DNA from: Pseudomonadota bacterium
Lineage (GTDB): Bacteria; Myxococcota_A; Polyangia; Polyangiales; Polyangiaceae
Assembly (NCBI GenBank): GCA_023423895.1
Contig: JAFAER010000142.1
Coordinates: 57,666 to 121,665 of the forward strand
Reading direction: 5' to 3'
DNA length: 64,000 bases
In this document: positions 18,208 to 28,900 of the stretch, in pieces
How the letters are laid out: each line of letters starts with the position of its first letter
Position numbering within the stretch: position 1 is the first letter of the stretch
Made by a program: the position numbers and the translations under genes
Notes under the pieces: generated by a model
The model's input: only the letters and a program-made list of their open reading frames with translations
Told to the model about the DNA's origin: nothing
Database searches by the model: none

Positions 18208-19773
18208 TCAAAGGAACCGTCGAGCGCCCTCCGCGGCGCGATCGAGGTCCCACGGGTGCGCGTGCGCGAGCGCATCGAGCTGGCGTCGAACGTCGACGGC
18301 GCTCGCGGGGCGATCCGCAGGGTCTTTCGCCAGGCAGCGGAGGACGAGCGCGTCGAGCTCAGGAGGCACGCCGGCCACGACCTCGCCCGCGGCGCGCGGG
18401 GCCGTGTGCAGGTGGTGGCTGCAGATCTCGACGAGGTTCGTCCCCTCGAACACCGGACGGCCCGTGAGCAGGTAGAAGCCGACCACGCCGAGCGCGTAGA
18501 GGTCGGCCCGCGGATCGATCTCCTGCGGGCGGAGGAGGGTCTCCGGCGCCAGGTACTCCGGCGTCCCCGCGAGCAGGTTGCTGTCGCTCGCCGCGGTCTT
18601 GCCGGTCCGCTCGGGATCGGGTGCGAGCGCCTTGACGAGCCCGAAGTCGACCACCTTCACGAAGTCGGCGACGCCGCCGCGCTCGCAGACGAGGACGTTG
18701 GCGGGCTTCACGTCACGATGAATGAGGCCGAGCGCATGCGCCTCGGCCAGCGCATCGGCGGTCTGACGGAGCAGGTGGATGACGCGCGCCGCCGGCTGCG
18801 GTCCCTGCCGGTCGACGAGCTGCTCGAGCGAGAGCCCGTCGACGAACTCCATCGCGTAGTAGAGCCGCCCGTCGTCGGCGCGTCCGTAGTCGAAGACGGC
18901 GACGGTGTTCGGATGCGAGAGACGGCTCGTGAGCTGGACCTCGCGCTCGAAGCGCACGGCGTCGCGCTCGCTCGTGCGGTCGCCGTGCATCAACTTGACG
19001 GCGGTCGTCCGCTTGAGCATCGCGTGGCGAGCCTTCCACACGCTGCCCATCCCTCCCTCCCCGACCTTTTCGACGAGCACGTATTGCCCGAGCCGCCTGG
19101 CCGCCTCGACGCTCTCGTGCAGGCCGTGGATCACCTTGGATGCCTTCGTCGTGACCAGCACGATGACGAGCGCATAGATCACGAACGCCACGTACTCGGC
19201 CGTGGTCCCGCCTCGCGCATAGGCGCGATCGAACGCTTCGACGACACGCACCGACGTCACGCTCGCGATGCCGCTCGCGAGCCCGACCGCGAGGGTCTGC
19301 CGCGGAAGGCTCGGCACGATGGCGACCCTCAGCATCAGCGTGATGGTGAGGACCATGACCGAGACGTCCCCGGCGACCCCCAGCCTCGCCACCGACGCGC
19401 TGAGGACAACGACGGCGGATGCGGCGACGGTCGTGATGCCGTCGGTGATCGCCAGCGCGTTCGAGTCGAGCTTCCGACGATCGAGCAGCCAGGACGCGAG
19501 GCCGAGCGCACAGCCGATGCCCATGTGAACGAGTGCGGCGATCCGGAGACGCCCCGCCTCGCCGAGCTGAAACCCGCTCAGGACCAGGCCCATCACCCCG
19601 AGCGAAGCATGGGTTCCGCCCAGGAGCCGCTGGAACTCTCGCAGCCGCTGTTGCGCGAGGCTTCGGAACAGCGAGCTCGCGCGGCCTGGTGTCGGAAGTG
19701 GAGCGGCGCCGGCATCGACGAAGCCGCGCCAGCCGATCAACCGCTGTTCGGAAGGATCGGTGGCGCGGCTCAT
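18208..19773 (-). CDS. Ser/Thr protein kinase with N-terminal membrane domain
   Basis: A 521-residue protein. Residues ~55-207 contain about six hydrophobic helices and resemble no sensor domain I know. The kinase domain starts at about 228 (LGQYVLVEKVGEGGMGSVWK), with the catalytic Lys in TTAVKLM, HRDVKPANVLV and DFGLV all present, plus GTPEYLAPE and the DLYALGVVGFYLLTG helix. So it should be an active Hanks-type kinase, with the membrane module in front of the catalytic domain; PknB-type kinases have the reverse order. There is no extracellular PASTA or similar domain. It lies 19 bp downstream of the RND permease on the same strand, and may be read through from it. Confidence 0.9.
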   Translation of the reverse strand: MSRATDPSEQRLIGWRGFVDAGAAPLPTPGRASSLFRSLAQQRLREFQRLLGGTHASLGVMGLVLSGFQLGEAGRLRIAALVHMGIGCALGLASWLLDRRKLDSNALAITDGITTVAASAVVVLSASVARLGVAGDVSVMVLTITLMLRVAIVPSLPRQTLAVGLASGIASVTSVRVVEAFDRAYARGGTTAEYVAFVIYALVIVLVTTKASKVIHGLHESVEAARRLGQYVLVEKVGEGGMGSVWKARHAMLKRTTAVKLMHGDRTSERDAVRFEREVQLTSRLSHPNTVAVFDYGRADDGRLYYAMEFVDGLSLEQLVDRQGPQPAARVIHLLRQTADALAEAHALGLIHRDVKPANVLVCERGGVADFVKVVDFGLVKALAPDPERTGKTAASDSNLLAGTPEYLAPETLLRPQEIDPRADLYALGVVGFYLLTGRPVFEGTNLVEICSHHLHTAPRAAGEVVAGVPPELDALVLRCLAKDPADRPASAVDVRRQLDALAHAHPWDLDRAAEGARRFL

Positions 19774-19792
19774 CGGTCGGGTTGCGCCCCGC

Positions 19793-22700
19793 TCACTCGG
19801 CCGCGTGCGGAGTCGGCTCGCCGGCCTCGACCACGTCGTGGTCAGCGCGATCGAGCTCGTGTTCGCCCGTCTCTGCCGGCGTCCGGCCGCGCGGGAGCAG
19901 CCGCCGTACGAAGACGGCAGCGTCGTCGAACAGCGAGTACATGACCGGCGTGGCGACGAGCGTGAGCACGAGCGAGAGCGTCTGGCCGCCGACGACGATG
20001 CCCGCCATGGCCTGGTTGAACCCCGCGCCGATGCCCTTGGCGACGACGAGCGGCAACATACCTGCGACGAACGCGAGGGTCGTCATGAGGATCGGCCGGA
20101 GTCGATCCTTGTTCGCCTCGAGGATCGCGTCGAGCCGGTTCATGCCCTCCTTGCGAAGGTGGTTCGTGTGGTCGATCTGGAGGACGGCGTTCTTCTGGAC
20201 GACGCCGAAGAGCACGAGGAGTCCCAGCATCGAGAACATGTTGATCGACTGCTTGAAGATCAGCAGCGACAACAGGCCGAACGGCACCGTGAGCGGCAGC
20301 GCGAGGAGGATGATGAACGGGTTCAGCCACGACTCGAACTGCGCGGCGAGCACGAGGTACATGAAGATGAACGACATGCCGAAGGCGAGCGCGAAGGCGG
20401 CGCCCATCTTTGCTGCCTCCTTCGTCTTGCCGAGCGGGACGACGCGGTAGCCGGGCGGAAGCTTCATCTTGTCGGCGATCGCCCTGATCTCGCCTTCGAT
20501 CTTCGAGTCGCCGACGCCGGGGCCGGAGTTCGCCGTGATCGTGATCTGGCGGCTCCTGGCGTAGCGGTCGATCGTCGACGGCCCGGCGGCCTCTTTCATC
20601 GAGACGACGCTGGAGAGGGGGACGCTGCCGTACTTCGTCGACGGCACCGTCAGGAGCGCGAGCGTGCTCGGGTCGGCGCGGAAACGGTCCTCCGCGCGCC
20701 CACGGATGTCGTACTGCTGGCCGTTCTCGGCGTACGTCGAGAGCTTGAGGCCGCCGACGAAGAGCTGAAGCGTCCCGGCGATGTCCGAGACCTGGACACC
20801 GAGGTCGGACGCGCGATCGCGGTCGACCGCCACCTGGACCTCGGGCTTGCCGACGATGAGCGAGTTGTCGACGTCGACCGCGCCCGGCGTCTTGCGGAGC
20901 TGGTCGGTGATCTCCGTCGCGATGCGCTGGAGCTCACCGAGCTCCGGTCCCGAGACGCCGTACTGGATGTTCGCGCTCGAACCGCCGGCGCCGCCGAAGT
21001 CGGGGACCTCGGACACCGTGACACGGAGCGTGTCCGGTAGCTTCGTGACGATCTCGGAGCGTGCGCGGTCCATGAGGTCCATCTGCGAGGCCTCGCGCAG
21101 CTTGGGATCCGACAGGAGGACGCGGATGTTCGCCAGGTTCTGCGTCTTCTGGTCGTCGTCGCCGATCGTGATGAGCGTGTGGTTCACGCCCGGCAGTCCC
21201 GCGACGTCCTGCGCGAGCCGCTCGGCGATGTACCGCGTCTCCGCGACGCTCGTACCCTCGGGAGCGCGCATGCTCATCTGGAACTGCGCCTTGTCATTCG
21301 GCGGGATGAAGCCGCCGGTGAGCCGCTTACCGACCGGACCAAGCGACAGGAGCGCGCCGACACACGCGAGGATGACGATCCAGCGCCGCTTCATCGCGAA
21401 GCGCAGCATCGCCGTGTACGCGCGCTCGATCGGCTTGTAGAAGCCGTCGACGATCCGCGTGAGCAGCCCGGGAGGCGCGTTCGGATCGTGCATGTGGAGC
21501 CAGCGCGACGCGAGCATCGGCGTCAGCGTGAACGACACGAAGAGCGACACGCCGATGGCCGCGGCCATCGTGAGGCCGAAGCTCCGGAGGAACCGGCCGA
21601 TGATGCCGTCCATGAAGGAGACGGGAATGAAGACCGACATCAAGGCGAGCGTCGTCGCCAAGACGGCGAGGCCGATCTCGCGTGTGCCTGCTACCGCGGC
21701 CGGAAACGGCTTCTTGCCCTTCTTCTGGATGTGATTGTGGATGTTCTCGATGACGACGATGGCGTCGTCGATGACGAGACCGACGGCGAGCGCGAGCGCG
21801 AGCAGCGTCAGGAAGTTCAGCGTGAAGCCGAACAGGTACATCACGCCGAACGTGCCGATGATCGAGATCGGAATCGCGAACGCCGCGATGACCGTGCTCC
21901 GCGCATCGCCGAGGAACAGGAGAACGATGATGACCGCGAGCCCGGCGCCGAGGATGAGGTGCTCGAGCACCGCGTGCGTCGAAGTCCGGATGACGCCGGA
22001 GTTGTCGTAGACGACGTCGAGCGAAACGTTCGGCGGGAGCGTCTGCCTTACCTCGTCGAGCCGTGCGAGCACCGCGTCCACAACGGCGACGGTGTTCTTT
22101 CCCGACTGCTTCTTGATCGTGAGAACGACCGTGGGTTCGTCGTCGAACTGCGCGAAGCTCTCCTCCGCTTCTTGACCGTCTACCACCTTGGCGACGTCGC
22201 CTACGCGGATCGGATGACCGCCCACGTCGCGAATGATGAGGCGTCCGATCTCGTCGACCGAGCCGACACGCCCGTTGACGCGCAGCGTGAGGTTCTTCGG
22301 TCCCGTCTCGATGCTTCCACCGGGAACGTTGACGTTCTGCAACGAGATGACGCGCATGACCTCCATCGCCGTGACGGAGTGCGCGCTGAGCGCCGTTGGA
22401 TCGAGCTCGACGTTGATCTGCCGCTTCCGGCCGCCGACGAGCGAGACCTGACCGACGCCGTCGATCGTCTCGATCTGTCGACGTACGACCTTGTCGGCGA
22501 GCTCGGTCGTCTCCGCGATGGGCTGCTTCGATCGGAGCGCGACGAAGAGCACCGGCGCGGCGCCGGGATCCATCTTCGTCACGATCGGCGGGTCGATGCC
22601 CCTCGGAAGCTCGGCAAGGACCTGATTGACCTTGTCGCGGACCTCCTGAGCGGCCACGTCGACCGGCTTCTCGAGGTTGAACATCGCCACGACGAGCGAG

Positions 22701-22966
22701 ATGCCTTCGCTCGACGTGGAGCGGAGCTCGTCGATGCCGCTGATGGTGTTGAGCGCGCCTTCGATCTTGTCGGAGACGTCGGTCTCTACCTCCTGCGCAG
22801 CGGCGCCGGGGACACGGGTGGTGACGACGACGATGGGGATGTCGACGTTGGGGAAGTAGTCGAGTCCGAGGGAGCGATAGCTCACTCCGCCGACGACGAT
22901 GAGGAGAAGCATCAGCACCGTCGCGAAGACGGGTCGCTGGATGCTCAACTTGGACAGCCACTGCAT
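19793..22966 (-). CDS. RND efflux permease (HAE1/MdtB-type)
   Basis: A 1057-residue inner-membrane proton-driven pump subunit of full length. Proton-relay residues are in place: GLVIDDAIVVIENI in TM4 (D400, D401) and GVVQKNAVLQIDHTN in TM10 with its Lys. Two large periplasmic loops follow TM1 and TM7. Only one inner-membrane permease is encoded, so the pump should be a homotrimer exporting hydrophobic drugs or envelope compounds. It starts 3 bp after the adaptor gene; no outer-membrane TolC partner is adjacent. A divergent TetR gene (24255) probably represses it. Confidence 0.96.
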   Translation of the reverse strand: MQWLSKLSIQRPVFATVLMLLLIVVGGVSYRSLGLDYFPNVDIPIVVVTTRVPGAAAQEVETDVSDKIEGALNTISGIDELRSTSSEGISLVVAMFNLEKPVDVAAQEVRDKVNQVLAELPRGIDPPIVTKMDPGAAPVLFVALRSKQPIAETTELADKVVRRQIETIDGVGQVSLVGGRKRQINVELDPTALSAHSVTAMEVMRVISLQNVNVPGGSIETGPKNLTLRVNGRVGSVDEIGRLIIRDVGGHPIRVGDVAKVVDGQEAEESFAQFDDEPTVVLTIKKQSGKNTVAVVDAVLARLDEVRQTLPPNVSLDVVYDNSGVIRTSTHAVLEHLILGAGLAVIIVLLFLGDARSTVIAAFAIPISIIGTFGVMYLFGFTLNFLTLLALALAVGLVIDDAIVVIENIHNHIQKKGKKPFPAAVAGTREIGLAVLATTLALMSVFIPVSFMDGIIGRFLRSFGLTMAAAIGVSLFVSFTLTPMLASRWLHMHDPNAPPGLLTRIVDGFYKPIERAYTAMLRFAMKRRWIVILACVGALLSLGPVGKRLTGGFIPPNDKAQFQMSMRAPEGTSVAETRYIAERLAQDVAGLPGVNHTLITIGDDDQKTQNLANIRVLLSDPKLREASQMDLMDRARSEIVTKLPDTLRVTVSEVPDFGGAGGSSANIQYGVSGPELGELQRIATEITDQLRKTPGAVDVDNSLIVGKPEVQVAVDRDRASDLGVQVSDIAGTLQLFVGGLKLSTYAENGQQYDIRGRAEDRFRADPSTLALLTVPSTKYGSVPLSSVVSMKEAAGPSTIDRYARSRQITITANSGPGVGDSKIEGEIRAIADKMKLPPGYRVVPLGKTKEAAKMGAAFALAFGMSFIFMYLVLAAQFESWLNPFIILLALPLTVPFGLLSLLIFKQSINMFSMLGLLVLFGVVQKNAVLQIDHTNHLRKEGMNRLDAILEANKDRLRPILMTTLAFVAGMLPLVVAKGIGAGFNQAMAGIVVGGQTLSLVLTLVATPVMYSLFDDAAVFVRRLLPRGRTPAETGEHELDRADHDVVEAGEPTPHAAE

Positions 22967-22969
22967 CGT

Positions 22970-24052
22970 TCAGCTCCCGCTCACGGATTGCCCGTTGCGG
23001 AGCGTGTCCGCCGGGGTCACGACGATCTTCTCTCCGTCGGCAACGCCGCGGATGACCGCGACCTCGTCGCCGAGCGCCTCGGTCGTCTGGACGACGCGCT
23101 GCTCGACACGGCCGTTGACGACGACGAAGGCGGCGCTGCGCCCGTCGCGGGTCGTGATCGCGGTCTTCGGGACCACGGGGGTCGGCTGTTCACCCGCCTC
23201 GAGACGAACCGACGCGAACATGCCCGGTCGCAGGAGCGACGCCTCCGGGTCGTCGACCGTCGCCTCGGCGACGACGTCGCGCGTCGTGTTCCGGACCGAC
23301 GCCCCGACGAACTTCAGCGTTCCGGCGAACGTCTTGCCGGGATAGCCGGCGACGGAGAAGGCGACCTTCGCGCCCGCCTGCGCCGCTGCGATGTGCGTCT
23401 CCGGGATCGTGACCTCGAGCCGGAGGGCGGACAGATCGACGAGGGTGACGACCTTCGAGTCCTGCCGGACGAACTCGCCGACGTCGATGTAGCGCTCCGT
23501 GACGACGCCGGCGAACGGCGCGCGGATCACGCCGTCACCAACGTTCTGCGCCGCAAGCAGTGAGCGCGCCTGCGCCGCCGAGACGGCGTGTTCGCTCGAC
23601 TTGCACTGCGCCTCCACACGGTCGAGCTCAGCCTGTCCGAGCGCGCCGGAGGCAACGAGGCTCCGCACGCGCTCACATTCGAGCTTCGCGCTCGCCGCGT
23701 TGGTCGCCGCGTTCTCCGCATGCGCCTTTGCTTCGCTGGCCGAGAGCGCGGCGGCGCGCACGTCGAGGGTCGCGAGCACGTCGCCGGCCTTCACCTGGGT
23801 GCCGCGTTCGACTCGGGTCGCCGTGACGCGCCCGTTCGCATTGGCGGCGAGGTCGGTCTCGCGGCCACTCTTCAGCTGACCGGTCAGCGGGAGATACTGC
23901 ATCACCGGCCGCGACGTCACAGTGGCGGTCTCGACGCTGAGCGCCGGGCCCCCCGCGTCCGCTACGGAGGAGGAAGCGGAGGAGGAAGCAGACGAGGTCG
24001 AGCAGGCCGCCATTGCCATCAAGGCGAGGGCGCCGAGCACCATACGTGTCAT
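22970..24052 (-). CDS. RND efflux periplasmic adaptor lipoprotein
   Basis: A 360-residue protein. The signal peptide MTRMVLGALALMAMAAC has a lipobox, so the mature protein should be anchored in the inner membrane. A Ser/Ala linker follows, then the barrel/lipoyl start (VMQYLPLTGQLKSGRETDLA), an Ala-rich coiled-coil hairpin (AALSASEAKAHAENAATNAA) and the beta-barrel APFAGVVTERYIDVGEFV. It joins the permease to an outer-membrane channel. ATG 24052 was chosen because it gives the lipobox signal; an earlier in-frame start would add 13 residues. Confidence 0.93.
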   Translation of the reverse strand: MTRMVLGALALMAMAACSTSSASSSASSSVADAGGPALSVETATVTSRPVMQYLPLTGQLKSGRETDLAANANGRVTATRVERGTQVKAGDVLATLDVRAAALSASEAKAHAENAATNAASAKLECERVRSLVASGALGQAELDRVEAQCKSSEHAVSAAQARSLLAAQNVGDGVIRAPFAGVVTERYIDVGEFVRQDSKVVTLVDLSALRLEVTIPETHIAAAQAGAKVAFSVAGYPGKTFAGTLKFVGASVRNTTRDVVAEATVDDPEASLLRPGMFASVRLEAGEQPTPVVPKTAITTRDGRSAAFVVVNGRVEQRVVQTTEALGDEVAVIRGVADGEKIVVTPADTLRNGQSVSGS

Positions 24053-24092
24053 CGAAGATGTCTCCTGGGCGCGCGCGGGCATGCGCCACACA

Positions 24093-24111
24093 TTGCAACG
24101 CCCCGTTGCGA
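24093..24111. promoter_or_regulatory. Candidate TetR operator before the RND operon
   Basis: An inverted repeat with 8-bp arms, TTGCAACG and CGTTGCGA, around a 3-bp CCC centre (7 of 8 pairs). It lies 40 bp before the adaptor start codon, in the gap shared with the divergent TetR gene. The position fits a repressor site. Confidence 0.45.
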
Positions 24112-24162
24112 TGCTGACAGTAACGGCCAGGTTCCGACAAAGCTACAGTCGGTTGCGTTTTC

Positions 24163-24179
24163 CGCTACGGGTGGTAGCG
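24163..24179. promoter_or_regulatory. Second palindrome in the TetR/RND intergenic region
   Basis: A perfect 6-5-6 inverted repeat, CGCTAC GGGTG GTAGCG. It is flanked by two direct TACAGTCG copies (24145-24152 region and 24181 region). It lies between the divergent starts (24052 and 24255), so it is an alternative or additional regulator site. Confidence 0.35.
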
Positions 24180-24254
24180 ATACAGTCGACGCGGCCGGCA
24201 TTCGCTCGCGCGACATTGCAGGACTTTCCTCTGGCCCCGTATCCTTCCGCCGCG

Positions 24255-24947
24255 ATGAACGAGACGACTCGAGAGCGCGCCGCACGGGACGAGAAGCGAG
24301 CGGCGCCGCAGCTCCGCGGAGAACGCGTCGTCCAGAAGGTGCTCGAGGCCGCCGTCGAAGAGCTGTCGATCAACGGGCTGGCCGGGCTCTCCATCGAAGA
24401 CGTCGCCGACCGCGCGGGGGTCGCGAAGACGACCGTCTATCGTCGCTGGCCGACGAAGGTGGATCTCGCCGTCGCAGCGATGCACCAGATCGCGGACGAC
24501 ATCATCCAGGTGCAGGACACCGGCTCGCTGCGCGGCGACCTGATGTCGATTCTGTGCTCCTTCCGCGACTTCGCGTGGTCGCCGCGCGGACAGGGGCTCA
24601 TCCGCATGATGATGACGGACGTCATGCACGCCGAGATTTCCGAGTTCGCTCGCCGCGTCCGTGAGGAGAAGTCGCAGGAGCCCAGGAACCTCGTCCTCCG
24701 CGCGATCGCGCGTGGCGAGCTCCCTCGGGGCACGGACCCCACGCTGCTGCTCGACGTCGCCTTCTCCGCAGTCCAATACGACCTCTGTTTCATGCACACG
24801 CCTGTCACCGACGCGAAGATCGCCCAGATCATCGAGCTCGTGCTGACCGGAGCCCAGCATGGCGGCGCGGTCGGGAACGAGCCGCCGGCAAGGAACGGCG
24901 CGCCGAACGTCACCCGGCGCAAGCCGAAGACGAAACCGTCGCGGTGA
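24255..24947 (+). CDS. TetR-family transcriptional repressor
   Basis: A 230-residue protein. The N-terminal helix-turn-helix is clear (LSIEDVADRAGVAKTTVYRR, about residues 48-67). The C-terminal part fits the TetR_C ligand-binding class (SPRGQGLIRMMMTDVMHAEI). The last 30 residues are Arg/Lys/Pro-rich and probably disordered. It is divergent from the RND adaptor-permease operon, with two palindromes between, so repression of that efflux operon is the likely role. ATG 24255 was chosen because the upstream frame overlaps the adaptor gene. Confidence 0.92.
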   Translation: MNETTRERAARDEKRAAPQLRGERVVQKVLEAAVEELSINGLAGLSIEDVADRAGVAKTTVYRRWPTKVDLAVAAMHQIADDIIQVQDTGSLRGDLMSILCSFRDFAWSPRGQGLIRMMMTDVMHAEISEFARRVREEKSQEPRNLVLRAIARGELPRGTDPTLLLDVAFSAVQYDLCFMHTPVTDAKIAQIIELVLTGAQHGGAVGNEPPARNGAPNVTRRKPKTKPSR

Positions 24948-24991
24948 GGGCTTGAGCCACCGGCGCGGCCCTGCGCCCTCGCAGACGGACG

Positions 24992-25852
24992 TCAGGCCGT
25001 TCGCGACGCTTGCTGGTCTGCCCGCCACGCGGCCGGCGTGGAGCCGTGCTCGCGGCGGAACAGCCGGATGAAGTGCGTCACGTCCGCGTAGCCGACGCGC
25101 TCCGCGATGATGTCGACGCGCTCGTCGGTGTGGAGCAGCCGCCGGCGTGCCTCCGCGAGCCTGCCCGCGATGATCCACGAGACGGCGCTTCGTCCGGTCG
25201 CACGCCGGATCGCCGTCGTCACGTACGCGGGCGAGCGGCTCACCGCAGCAGCGACGTCCCCAAGGCTCAACGGGCCGAGACAGCGCTCTTCGATCACGCG
25301 CAGACTCTCGGCGACGACGTCGTCGGGCCGCTCCACGCCCGGCTGCCAGCGAGCCGCGCGCACGACCTCCGTCACGATGAGCGTCAACAGGCTTTGCTGG
25401 ACGGCGCCGCTCTCGCGCGTCGTGAACGCGGTCTCGCGCGCGAGCTCGCGGAACAAGTCGACGAGGAATTCCTGACGCACCGTCGGGATCTCCACGAGCG
25501 CGCTCTGACCGCGGCGAACGCGATCGAACGGCTGTCGGAGGACCGACCCCGCTTCGCCCGCGGCAAAACAGGGAACGCAGAAGCCGACCGTCCACATCTC
25601 CGCCTGCTCCGCGCCGATGACGCGATGGGGCTCGCCAGCGGGCACGATCTGGACGACGCCTTCGCGTGCCATCCAGCGGCTGCGCTGCTCGATCGTCGCC
25701 GTCCCAGCGACATAGAAGACCAGCACGGCATGGTCGTGCGTGGCCGGCGCTCGACATGGAACGACGTCGCGGGCGCTCGACGTCCGATGCCCGACGACGA
25801 CGGGGCCGAACTTTCCCTCGCTCACCGTCAGCGGTCGGTGCACCATTCGCAT
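24992..25852 (-). CDS. AraC-family transcriptional regulator
   Basis: A 286-residue protein. Residues ~15-170 form an AraC-type cupin arm/ligand domain (HDHAVLVFYVAGTATIEQRS, IVPAGEPHRVIGAEQ). The C-terminal 100 residues form the DNA-binding domain with two helix-turn-helices (LSLGDVAAAVSRSPAYVTTA and IIAERVGYADVTHFIRLFRR). ATG 25852 or 25846 is likely; the longer frame adds an Arg-rich tail that intrudes on the next gene's promoter. It is convergent with the TetR gene. Its target is not evident. Confidence 0.88.
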   Translation of the reverse strand: MRMVHRPLTVSEGKFGPVVVGHRTSSARDVVPCRAPATHDHAVLVFYVAGTATIEQRSRWMAREGVVQIVPAGEPHRVIGAEQAEMWTVGFCVPCFAAGEAGSVLRQPFDRVRRGQSALVEIPTVRQEFLVDLFRELARETAFTTRESGAVQQSLLTLIVTEVVRAARWQPGVERPDDVVAESLRVIEERCLGPLSLGDVAAAVSRSPAYVTTAIRRATGRSAVSWIIAGRLAEARRRLLHTDERVDIIAERVGYADVTHFIRLFRREHGSTPAAWRADQQASRTA

Positions 25853-25963
25853 TCGCTCCACCTTAACCGAAGCGTGACTGCCGCGCCCGTATGCGCGTGC
25901 TCGAGCGTCCTGCGGCCGCGGTGATCGCACCGCCCTCGGCAGAGCTTCACTGCGTCGTATTGC

Positions 25964-28900
25964 ATGCATCCGCCTCCGCCCGGCGCGAGCGTCGATGGTA
26001 TCGTTCCAGCCGTCGTGGGCGGATTGCCGGAGACGATCGACGGACGCTTCGTCATCGAGGGTGAGGTCACGCGTGGAGGCATGGCACGCCTCCTCCGCGC
26101 CCGTGATCTACACGATGGCGCGCACGTCGCCATCAAGCTCAGCCTCTCGAGCGACCGCGAGTCCCTGGAGCGTTTCGCGCGCGAGGCCGCAGTCCTTGCG
26201 GACCTGCGCCATCCCGGCATCGTGCCGTACGTCGCGCATGGCACGCTGCCCGACGGCGAGCGCTGGCTCGCCATGCAGTGGCTGGACGGAATGGATCTCG
26301 CCGCGAAGATCCGCACCGCGCGCGAAGCTTCGCGGGACGCGCCGACACGCGATTGTCGGACCACGCAGGTCCCCCTCGACACGCGATGCCTGACGATTCG
26401 CGAGACGCTGGTGCTCGGGATGCGGATCGCGTCGGGCCTCGGAGAGATCCATCGGCGCGGGCTCGTTCATCGCGACGTGAAGCCGGGGAACATCTTCCTC
26501 CGCAACGGATCCATCGACGACGCCGTGCTCGTCGACTTCGGCACCGCCAAGGAGATCACGCCGTCCGCGGTCGTCACGCTCGCCGGCTCCCTCGTCGGAA
26601 CGCCGAGCTACATGTCGCCCGAACAAGCCTCGGCGTCGAACGACGTCGCGGCTGCTTCGGACGTCTGGTCGCTCGGATGTGTCCTCTACTACGCGCTCAC
26701 CGCGCACAATCCTTTCGACGGCGGGCACCTGCTCGCCGTCCTCGCGCGGATCATCGTCGATGATCCGCTGCCTCTCCGAACGCTGCGGAGCGACGTCCCC
26801 GAGCCGCTGGCGCGCGTCGTATCGCGCATGCTCGTCAAAGATCCCCGTGAGCGCCTCCGCGACGGCGACGCCGTGCTGAACGAGCTCAGGACGATCGATC
26901 CGAGCGGAGCGCCCGAGAGCGAACATCTCGTTCCACCCTCGCTCGCCTCGCGTGAGCAGCGCGTGCGTTCCATCGTCGTCGGACGCGGCAGCACGAATGG
27001 CGGGGAACGCTTCGAGCCGTTCCGGGAGGCCGTGACGCGCTCGGGCGCGACGTTGCACCGCGTCGCGGACGGCTCGCTCGTGATCTCGCTCCCGCCGGAG
27101 GCGTCGGCCACCGACCAGGCACGTCGCGCGGCGGCGGCGGCGCTCGCATTGCGCGCGCTCGATCCGGACATGCGTCTGGCCGTCGCCTCGACGCGAATGG
27201 AGAAGGCGAGCGAGCCCTCCGGCGAGGTCGTCGAGCGCGCTGTCCGGGCCCTCGAAGAGACGCAACCAGGCGAAGCGCGCGTCGACACGCTCACCGCCGA
27301 GCTCGTCGACCTCCACTTCGTCGTGAGCGACGGCACGCACGGCAAGACGCTCCAGAGAGAGCGCGCGAGCGACGTCGGACGCACGCTTCTCGGTCGGCCG
27401 ACGCCCCTCGTAGGGCGCCGGCGTGAGCTCACCACCGCACGCGCACTCTGGGACGAGTGCATCGAGGAGCCCGTCGCGCGGGCGTTGCTCGTTCTCGGCG
27501 AGGCGGGAATGGGAAAGAGCCGGATCCGGCGTGAGCTCACGCGCACGCTCCAGGAGGAGACCGGTGAGATCACCGTCCTCTTCGGCCCCGCCGATTCGCT
27601 CGCCGCCGGATCCCCGTTCGTGATGACGGCGCCGCTCGTCCGAGATGCCGCCGGCATCGAAGACACCGACGACCTCGACACACGCCGCGCGAAGCTCCGC
27701 GCTCGCGTCGGGCGGACCGTGGGTGAAACCGACGCGATGCGCATCGCGTCGTTCCTCGGCGAGATGATCGGAACGCCGTTCTCGGAGAGCGATGTCCCGG
27801 CGCTCGCCGCCGCGCGGCGCGACCCGCTGCTCATGAACGCGTCGATGACGGCGGCATGGGTCGACTGGCTCCGATCGGAGACGCAGCGCCGGCCGGTGCT
27901 GCTCGTGCTCGAGGACCTGCACTGGGGCGATCTCGTGAGCGTGAAGCTCGTCGACGCCGCGCTCCAACGGCTCGCCGAGGCGCCGCTTTTCGTGCTCGCG
28001 CTCGCGCGACCGGAAGTGAAGAGCGCGTTCCCGAACCTCTTCGCATCGAGCGGCCTCGTCGAGCTCCGCCTGGATGCGCTGTCGCGCAAGGCAAGCCGCG
28101 AGCTCGTTCGCGAGGTCCTCGGCGCGAGCGCCTCCGAAGAGGCGGTCGAGCGCATCATCGATCGGTCCGGCGGGAATGCGTTCTTCCTCGAGGAGCTCAT
28201 ACGGACCGTCGCCGACGGTGGCTCGGACGTGTTGCCCGATACGGTCCTCGGGATCGTCCAGGGACGGCTCGACGCGCTCGGCGACGACGTGAAGCGCGTC
28301 CTCCGCGCCGCGAGCATCTTCGGCGAGGTCTTCACGGTCGAGGGCGTCGAAGCGCTCGTCGGCAAGGAGAGCGGTCCCTTTCGGCTGCGCGAGTGGCTCG
28401 ACGACCTCGTGGGGAAGGAGATCATCGGCCATCACGGCACGAGCAGCGGTGGTCGCGAGCTCAAGTTCCGCCACGCGCTCGTTCGCGACGCAGCCTACGC
28501 GATGCTCACGGAGCAGGATCGCACGTGGGGACACCGCCTCGCCGCGGAGTGGCTCGAGAGCAGCGGCAAGGCCGACCCGCTGCTGCTCGCCGAGCAGTTC
28601 ATCCGAGGAGAGCTGCCTCTCCGCGCCGTCCGCTGGTTCCGGCGCGCGGCCGAGCAGGCTCTCGACGGACGCGACCTCGACGCCGTTCGTCGCCACGCGC
28701 AGCGCGCAATCGACGCCGGCGCAACCGATGCCGATCTCGCCGCCGCGTATCACCTGCAGGCCGTCGCAAGTTACTGGCAGAGCCGCTACGCGGAGGCGCA
28801 GCGCCAGGCGACGAGCGCCGCGCGCCTCTTCCCTCGCGGAACGAGCGAGTGGTTCCGTGCCGTCGCCGAGGCCGTCGTCTCGAGCGCTCGCCTGAGCGAC

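Noticed and set aside
21179..23563. Plus-strand open frame of 794 codons opposite the RND genes
   Set aside because: Shadow frame rich in Arg/Asp/Glu; the RND permease and adaptor are on the other strand.
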